Shown: piece after piece, positions 1 through 4,369 of the stretch | Numbering within the stretch: the first letter of the stretch is position 1 | Layout of the letters: every line of letters starts with the position of its first letter | Notes under the pieces: model-generated | The model's database searches: none | What the model was told of the DNA's origin: nothing | The model's input: only the letters and a program-made list of their open reading frames with translations | Position numbers and translations under genes: made by a program | Source: an uncultured Methylobacter sp. | GTDB taxonomy: Bacteria > Pseudomonadota > Gammaproteobacteria > Methylococcales > Methylomonadaceae | Direction: 5' to 3' | NCBI GenBank assembly: GCA_903831545.1 | Contig: CAIKYI010000540.1 | Span: 1 to 6,190, forward strand | Length of the DNA: 6,190 nt

Positions 1-250
1 ATAAACTGGGTTCGACGTTTGGCCCGTGTATAACGTAAGCCGATATAAAAAATAAGAGGTTTAAACATGAAGCCTACAATCTAAAATAAAAAATATAACT
101 ATTCAGCAATCAGCAAAACAGCACGCAGCTGAAACAGCGCGGGCAAATTAATACTGGGAAAATATTACGGTAAAATATTGTTGTATGGGTCGATCAAAGC
201 GGTTAACCATCCGCTGGCTACACTCTAATTTACAAAGACATTAAATCGTT
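1..250. other. Non-coding stretch, no supportable gene
   Basis: This AT-rich stretch lies downstream of fur. All six frames are broken by stops, and no RNA gene is recognisable. It contains scattered CAGC words (about 102-138), a direct repeat of AAAATATT (159-166 and 172-179), and a small inverted repeat AGCGG/CCGCT (198-202 and 211-215) enclosing the palindrome GGTTAACC. None of these is strong enough to name a function. The first 33 bases are open in frame 1 and could be the tail of a gene outside the window, but ten codons cannot be identified. Confidence 0.6.
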
Positions 251-280
251 GCCCTATGCCCTATGCCCTATGCCCTATGC
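251..280. repeat. Heptanucleotide tandem repeat (GCCCTAT)x4
   Basis: Four perfect, uninterrupted copies of GCCCTAT (251-257, 258-264, 265-271, 272-278) are followed by a partial GC. The array overlaps the 3' end of fur. On the minus strand it supplies the last codons (H143, R144, A145) and the TAG stop at 268-270. That stop is reached within the first two units read by the ribosome, so gain of copies, or loss down to two, would not alter the Fur protein. Short heptamer arrays of this kind are known in cyanobacteria and some other bacteria and can vary in copy number by replication slippage. A role here is unknown. Confidence 0.9.
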
Positions 281-705
281 GATTTGTTCTGCAGTTCTTT
301 GCAGCGTGCACAAAAACCATACAAGTAAAGACTATGATCGGTTAATTCATAACCTAATTTTTGTGCAATTTCTTTTTGTCGGTTTTCTATAACCTCATCG
401 GTAAACTCATCGACTTTGCCGCACTGCATACAGAGGATATGATCATGATGAGTGCCTTTATCCAACTCAAACACAGAATTGCCACCATCAAAGTGATGCC
501 GATTTACCAGACCCGCCGCTTCAAATTGGGTTAAAACACGATAGACTGTTGCCAGGCCGATTTCTTCATCTTCACTCAGTAGAATTTTATAGACCTGTTC
601 AGCCGTTAAATGACGCTCATTAACCTGCTTTTCCAGAATTTGGAGAATTTTGATCCGAGGTATGGTTACCTTGAGACCCGCATTTCTTAAATCATGAGTT
701 TCCAA
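268..705 (-). CDS. fur: Ferric uptake regulator Fur
   Basis: Fur is a cytosolic, metal-dependent DNA-binding repressor that senses Fe(II) and controls iron uptake and oxidative-stress genes. The 145-residue length is usual for proteobacterial Fur. Residues 1-80 form the winged-helix domain, including the recognition region around residues 50-66 (GLATVYRVL and following). The dimerisation and metal domain follows: the HHDH motif is at 86-89, the first CxxC at C92/C95 and a second CxxC at C132/C135, with further candidate metal ligands H32, E80, E107 and H124. The start is TTG (703-705, reverse strand). A GGAG Shine-Dalgarno lies 7 nt upstream, and the next residues (ETHDLRNAGLKVTIPR) match the normal Fur N-terminus. 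The only nearby ATG is out of frame and ends after six codons. The gene is divergent from bamE, as in Pseudomonas. Its 3' end lies inside a heptamer repeat. Identity as Fur rather than Zur or PerR rests on the close match to gammaproteobacterial Fur. Confidence 0.96.
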   Translation of the reverse strand: METHDLRNAGLKVTIPRIKILQILEKQVNERHLTAEQVYKILLSEDEEIGLATVYRVLTQFEAAGLVNRHHFDGGNSVFELDKGTHHDHILCMQCGKVDEFTDEVIENRQKEIAQKLGYELTDHSLYLYGFCARCKELQNKSHRA

Positions 706-856
706 TAATCATCTCCGTTTATGCCTTCGTGCAGGCAGTTTTATAAACAACCCAAGCATTGTAGCCTTTTTTTGGCTGATTGCGCATGACAGTTTTATAG
801 GATAATTCTTTAACATCCTGTATGATTTTAAATTTTAAACATATTCGCAGCCTCAA
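706..856. promoter_or_regulatory. Divergent fur/bamE control region
   Basis: These 151 bp must carry the promoters of both divergent genes. Seen directly: a 10-bp direct repeat CAGTTTTATA (736-745 and 790-799); an imperfect dyad TATAGGAT-N11-ATCCTGTA (796-803 and 815-822, seven of eight pairs); and AGCC-T7-GGCT (763-777). Candidate -10 boxes for bamE are GATAAT (801-806) and TATGAT (821-826), both within or next to the dyad. For fur, reading leftwards, they are TACAAT (763-758) and TATAAA (745-740). None has a convincing -35 box, so the exact promoters are uncertain. No good 19-bp Fur box was seen. Confidence 0.55.
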
Positions 857-1411
857 ATGAGAAAGCCGCTTTTCGATATAAACCTAAAAAACCGCTTCAT
901 GTCCGGCATCCTTGCAGTCCTGACCAGCCTGACACTCGCTTCCTGTACCACCATTCTAACCAACATACCCGGCGTTTATACGGCAGATGTCCAGCAAGGT
1001 AACATGGTTGATCAGGCCATGATTGACCAGCTCCGACCCAGCATGAACAAACGTCAGGTGCTTTATATACTCGGCTCACCGATGTTGGTTGATTTTTTTC
1101 ATCAGAAACGTTGGGACTATCTGTATTCTGCGCAAATTGACGGTGGTGACCGACAACAAAAAAGAATTTCATTATTCTTTAATGGCGATCAACTTGTCGG
1201 CGTTCAAGGTGATTTTAAACCAAGCTCGGTTCCTGTTATTAAAGCATCGGAAGAATCCACGGTCGATGTTCCAAAGCGTGATCTTGAAAAAAGTCTTTGG
1301 GAAATGATCACAGGCCTGTTTGGTTATGAAGGTATTGAAAGTGCTCCCAAATCTAACAAATCTGACGCAAAACCAGCACCGGGTTCCGCAGCCGATCAAT
1401 TACCACTTTAA
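857..1411 (+). CDS. bamE: Outer membrane protein assembly lipoprotein BamE (OmlA/SmpA)
   Basis: BamE is a periplasm-facing lipoprotein of the outer membrane and an accessory subunit of the BAM machine that inserts beta-barrel proteins. A signal peptide (hydrophobic stretch about 14-28) ends in lipobox LASC at 27-30, so the mature protein should begin at lipidated C30. Thr at +2 argues for outer-membrane sorting. The BamE core follows: [13 protein letters not shown] (37-49), the helix with [10 protein letters not shown] (59-68), the LGSP turn (72-75) and the RWDYLY strand (85-90). The 184 residues exceed E. coli BamE (about 113) because of a tail from about residue 120 that ends in a Pro/Ser/Lys/Ala-rich segment. 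Pseudomonas OmlA is also long. ATG 857 has no clear Shine-Dalgarno. M15 at 899 would leave a signal peptide without a basic n-region, so the longer form is preferred, though the start is not certain. Confidence 0.93.
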   Translation: MRKPLFDINLKNRFMSGILAVLTSLTLASCTTILTNIPGVYTADVQQGNMVDQAMIDQLRPSMNKRQVLYILGSPMLVDFFHQKRWDYLYSAQIDGGDRQQKRISLFFNGDQLVGVQGDFKPSSVPVIKASEESTVDVPKRDLEKSLWEMITGLFGYEGIESAPKSNKSDAKPAPGSAADQLPL

Positions 1412-1483
1412 CGTTTTGCACTATTAAACTGGCTTAATTCGCCTATACCACGTTTAACCATAAATAAATGGAAAGGCAACCTA

Positions 1484-3247
1484 ATGCAGATGCTTTCAGC
1501 CAGACATAGCGAAAACCCTAACGTAACACTTTTGCTTAAGCATATCCCGCCTGTCCAGGACACAGTTCCATGCCTGACAGTATTAGAAATATTCCAAAAA
1601 AACCCGCACATATTCGCTCTCCCTGTGATTAATAATGAAAATATTCCATTAGGAATAGTTGATCGCAAAGATTTTATCGAAACCTTTATTAAGCCTTTTT
1701 CCAAGGAAATTTACGGAAAAAAGAATATTTCGGACTTTATGAATAAATCTTCCATTATCGTTGATAAAGGCGTCACTATTGACGATGTCGCCAGAATCAT
1801 CGTTGATGCCGGTATGCAGCACATGGTGAGCGGCTTTATTGCTACCGATGAAGGGCAATACGTAGGCGTTGCAAATGGCCTTGATTTGTTAAATGAAATT
1901 ACTCAGCGCAAACAAGCCAATCTGTTTCACCTCGCTCATTACGATCATCTTACCAATCTACCCAACCGCCTGCTGTTCCTGGACAGATTGAATATGGCGC
2001 TCATCGAATGCCGTCGTGAAAAAACGCAATTAGGCCTGCTATTTATCGATCTGGACAATTTCAAACATTTTAACGATTCAATGGGGCACGAATTTGGAGA
2101 TAAACTGCTCCTCGCAGCAGCGACTCGTTTGTTAAATTGTGCACGGGAAAGTGATACTGTCGCTCGCCTATCGGGCGACGAGTTTACGATCATACTGGAA
2201 AATAAAACTTGCCAAAACGCTTTGATCGCCTTGTGTAACCGCATCGTGGAATCGATGACCAGGCCTCTACTGATCATGGGGCGCGAAGTATTCATCACGG
2301 CCAGCATAGGCACTGCAATGTATCCCGACGATGACACCGAGTCAACCGGACTGCTTGCAAAAGCAGATGCCGCCATGTACGAAGCCAAACGCAGTGGGCG
2401 CAATACTTTCCGGAATTACGTTCCAGGCATGAAAGTCTATTCGCTTGAACGAATGACGCTGGAAACAGACTTGCGCATGGCCCTGGAACGTAATGAATTC
2501 GAATTGTTTTATCAACCCCAGATTGAGCTATCTACTGGAAAAATAGTCGGTAACGAAGCCTTAATCCGCTGGCAGCATCCGGAACGTGGACTACTATCCC
2601 CGATACATTTTATTGAGATGACCGAAGAAACTGGGTTGATCGTTCCTATCGGAAAATGGGTTCTTCAGGAAGCCTGCCGCCAGCATATGAGCTGGGTCGA
2701 AAATGGACTTGAGCCTTTGCCCATATCGGTCAACATTTCCGCAATGCAGTTTTATCAAACCGAATTCTGCGAGATGGTTCGCTCCATCATCACAGATAGC
2801 GGTATGCAGCCCATTTTTCTTGAACTGGAACTTACCGAAAGCCTGTTCATGCATGACGTTGATGTGGTGCTTAAAACTTTGCACGAATTGCATGACTTAG
2901 GCGTAAAACTGGCTATTGACGATTTTGGAACCGGTTATTCAAACCTGGGTTATCTGAAAATGTTTCCAATTGACAGACTGAAAATAGATCAATCCTTTAT
3001 ACGTCACCTTGAACGCGAACCTGTCAACATAGACATTGTTCGAGCCATTGCCGCTCTTGGTAAAAGTATGTCGCTGGAACTGGTTGCAGAAGGCGTTGAA
3101 ACTGATAGCGAACTGGCCTTGGTGAAATCCAGCGGCTGTGAATTTGTCCAAGGATACCGTTTTTCAAAACCACTGCCGGCAAACCAGATTGAACAATGGA
3201 TGAAAGAAAGATTTCTAAATCCGGCGCTATATTTAACCCCTAATTAA
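1484..3247 (+). CDS. CBS-GGDEF-EAL cyclic-di-GMP turnover protein
   Basis: This 587-residue protein has no membrane segment and should be cytosolic. Residues about 15-70 and 82-140 look like a pair of CBS domains, which usually bind adenine nucleotides and act as sensors. The GGDEF domain (about 150-310) starts with DHLTNLPNR (154-162). It has Mg-ligand candidate D189, nucleotide-binding N197 and D206, an A-site reading SGDEF (230-234), and an inhibitory I-site RESD (221-224) exactly five residues upstream. The EAL domain (about 330-575) keeps every catalytic position of active phosphodiesterases: E358, N417, E449, E452, D479, D480, K500, E536 and Q556, at nearly the spacing known from RocR. 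Phosphodiesterase activity is therefore likely. The cyclase is plausible, since S in the first A-site position is tolerated in some enzymes. ATG 1484 has AAGG 7 nt upstream; ATG 1490 is an alternative. The gene lies 72 bp after bamE and may be co-transcribed with it. Confidence 0.93.
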   Translation: MQMLSARHSENPNVTLLLKHIPPVQDTVPCLTVLEIFQKNPHIFALPVINNENIPLGIVDRKDFIETFIKPFSKEIYGKKNISDFMNKSSIIVDKGVTIDDVARIIVDAGMQHMVSGFIATDEGQYVGVANGLDLLNEITQRKQANLFHLAHYDHLTNLPNRLLFLDRLNMALIECRREKTQLGLLFIDLDNFKHFNDSMGHEFGDKLLLAAATRLLNCARESDTVARLSGDEFTIILENKTCQNALIALCNRIVESMTRPLLIMGREVFITASIGTAMYPDDDTESTGLLAKADAAMYEAKRSGRNTFRNYVPGMKVYSLERMTLETDLRMALERNEFELFYQPQIELSTGKIVGNEALIRWQHPERGLLSPIHFIEMTEETGLIVPIGKWVLQEACRQHMSWVENGLEPLPISVNISAMQFYQTEFCEMVRSIITDSGMQPIFLELELTESLFMHDVDVVLKTLHELHDLGVKLAIDDFGTGYSNLGYLKMFPIDRLKIDQSFIRHLEREPVNIDIVRAIAALGKSMSLELVAEGVETDSELALVKSSGCEFVQGYRFSKPLPANQIEQWMKERFLNPALYLTPN

Positions 3248-3249
3248 GC

Positions 3250-3297
3250 CTGTAGAGCGAGTCTTGGAACTTAAAGCAAACAGGGCAAGCCCTACAG
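3250..3297. repeat. REP-like imperfect inverted repeat
   Basis: The arms CTGTAGAGC (3250-3258) and GCCCTACAG (3289-3297) pair at eight of nine positions, and a nested AGGG-CAAG-CCCT hairpin lies at 3282-3293. The element starts three bases after the stop codon of the c-di-GMP enzyme gene. No T-run follows on either side, so it is not a normal intrinsic terminator. Position and form suit a REP-type extragenic palindrome, which may protect the 3' end of mRNA or act as a Rho-dependent barrier. Whether it recurs in the genome cannot be seen here. Confidence 0.55.
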
Positions 3298-3310
3298 CGA
3301 TTAATGTAAT

Positions 3311-3339
3311 TTAATCAACCAAGGTATCTGTAATATAAT
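3311..3339 (+). promoter_or_regulatory. Candidate sigma-70 promoter of the repeat-protein gene
   Basis: A perfect -10 box TATAAT (3334-3339) has a weak -35 TTAATC (3311-3316, three of six matches) at the optimal 17-bp spacing. Transcription would begin near 3346, giving a leader of about 49 nt before ATG 3395. The AT-rich background makes a chance TATAAT possible. Confidence 0.45.
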
Positions 3340-3394
3340 ATTTCCATGATCCTTAACTTCAACATTCTTAAAACTAAAAACTGGATAGCTATTT

Positions 3395-4141
3395 ATGACC
3401 CTACTTGAAATTATAACCGTCCTCATTATCTTGGGGATAACAACACAAATTTTTTTAAACTTTCGTAAAAAAAACTCTGAAAAAGATATATCTTTAAGCC
3501 AAGCTAAAGTACAAAAGCCAGAGTCAAAGCCGACAACAGACCATGAGTCAACTGCAAAACCACAATCACTCGAACCGGCCATCAGCGTTGCTAAACCTGA
3601 GCCAGTCGTTACTATAAAGCCCTCCGAAAAACCGCCAGTAGATGCGCTTGAAGTTTCGATCACTGAATATAACAGCCTGATTCCTGAAGACTCAATACTA
3701 AAAAGGCATTACCTTTCTCATTTGAGCAGCCTGATTGAGGCATTGTCACCACCAAGACCTACTGACTCAGTTTTAAGCCGTCACCATGACGCAATACAGG
3801 CAACAAGACTTGTGCAGTGTACTATCGATCAAAAAGCCTATGATCAACTGCTCAATGAGTACGAATACAGTAAATCGTTTACCTTTTCAGAAGTTTCGGC
3901 GCAACCAAAAGAATTTTTAGTTGAGGTTCCTTGCTCTAATATAATTCCGGAAGACTCAATCCTGAAAAGACATTATCTAACCCATATTTCAAGTATGATT
4001 GAAGAACTCGGAACCATACGGCCTACAGACTCCGTTTTATGCCGTCATCACGACGCCATACTTGCCGCTAAACTGCTTCAGTGCTTAAACAATAAAGAAG
4101 TAATGCAGCAACTGTTTGAGGATTATGAAAATCGAAAATAA
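3395..4141 (+). CDS. Unrecognised membrane-anchored protein with duplicated P-x-D-S-x-L-x-R-H module
   Basis: I do not recognise this 248-residue protein. Residues 4-22 form one hydrophobic segment followed by RKK (24-26). The positive-inside rule predicts an N-out anchor with the rest in the cytoplasm. Residues 27-95 are a Pro/Lys/Ser/Glu-rich linker. A module of 65 residues then occurs twice, at 96-160 and 184-248, the second ending at the C-terminus; the first 47 residues are identical at 35 positions. Each module has two half-motifs, PEDSILKRHY (97-106, 185-194) and PTDSVLxRHH (122-131, 210-219), 25 residues apart, so P-[ET]-D-S-[IV]-L-x-R-H occurs four times. C142 and C230 are equivalent. 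The modules look mainly helical. The N-terminus MTLLEIITVLIILGI resembles a mature type IV pilin but has no leader, as a stop at 3386-3388 precedes it. ATG 3395 has a weak GGA 9 nt upstream. Expression as protein is likely, since the repeat is conserved in amino acids while third codon positions differ. Function is unknown. Confidence 0.85.
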   Translation: MTLLEIITVLIILGITTQIFLNFRKKNSEKDISLSQAKVQKPESKPTTDHESTAKPQSLEPAISVAKPEPVVTIKPSEKPPVDALEVSITEYNSLIPEDSILKRHYLSHLSSLIEALSPPRPTDSVLSRHHDAIQATRLVQCTIDQKAYDQLLNEYEYSKSFTFSEVSAQPKEFLVEVPCSNIIPEDSILKRHYLTHISSMIEELGTIRPTDSVLCRHHDAILAAKLLQCLNNKEVMQQLFEDYENRK

Positions 4142-4369
4142 CGGTTCTGACTAAAGTAGTTATGGTCTGTTTTATTAGTGATTTTAAAGGATGGAATACT
4201 AACTTAAACAATTACGGTTATATAAAATTATTCGTAAACACTCAGCAGTCCCTAAAGGCCTTTTAGCCTGCAACTCCCGCTGTGCTTCCCCTTTTACCCA
4301 AAGGGGAAGCGAACCTTACAAGCATTCAAAAAGTAACACCTCTTTAACCGTAAGCATTATCCACGATGG
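4142..4369. other. Convergent intergenic region with hairpins
   Basis: These 228 bp lie between two genes that point towards each other. No reading frame worth calling is present. The left part is AT-rich. The right part has an imperfect dyad with GCAG (4245-4248) and CTGC (4268-4271) flanking the palindrome AAAGGCCTTT (4254-4263), followed by the strong hairpin listed separately. Together these probably halt transcription from both sides. Confidence 0.5.
4284..4310. terminator. Perfect 11-bp hairpin, possible bidirectional terminator
   Basis: GCTTCCCCTTT (4284-4294) pairs perfectly with AAAGGGGAAGC (4300-4310) around the 5-nt loop TACCC. It lies 143 bp after the repeat-protein stop and 60 bp after the kup stop. 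No uridine tract follows on either strand, so classic intrinsic termination is not supported. It may instead be an mRNA 3' end stabiliser, a Rho-assisted stop, or a copy of a dispersed palindrome. Confidence 0.45.

Noticed and set aside
1..33. C-terminal tail of a gene entering from the left (frame 1, ten codons ending in TAA)
   Set aside because: It is too short to identify or to distinguish from chance.
67..84. Five-codon ORF with an AGAGG ribosome binding site
   Set aside because: The spacing is acceptable, but the frame is too short and has no promoter or context, so it is probably chance.
198..215. Terminator hairpin for fur (AGCGG/CCGCT)
   Set aside because: The stem has only 5 bp, the loop is 8 nt and no real T-run follows.
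702..717. Fur box over the fur start (GATGATTATTGG on the minus strand)
   Set aside because: It matches only part of the 19-bp consensus and has no dyad symmetry. It also coincides with the ribosome binding site, which accounts for GGAG-ATG.
899..901. Alternative ATG (M15) as the bamE start
   Set aside because: Neither ATG has a Shine-Dalgarno, but starting at M15 removes the basic n-region expected of a lipoprotein signal peptide. It is kept only as a possibility.
1945..2403. Long open frame antisense to the GGDEF domain
   Set aside because: The plus strand encodes a clear GGDEF domain here. The antisense product is Ser/Arg-rich without motifs, which is typical of a shadow frame.
3276..3298. 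GEMM-like c-di-GMP riboswitch, from the ACAGGGCAA word near a c-di-GMP gene
   Set aside because: The rest of the aptamer core is missing: there is no GAAA tetraloop helix and no ACGCAAAGCC-type segment. The word also lies upstream of the best promoter, so it would not be transcribed with the next gene from there.
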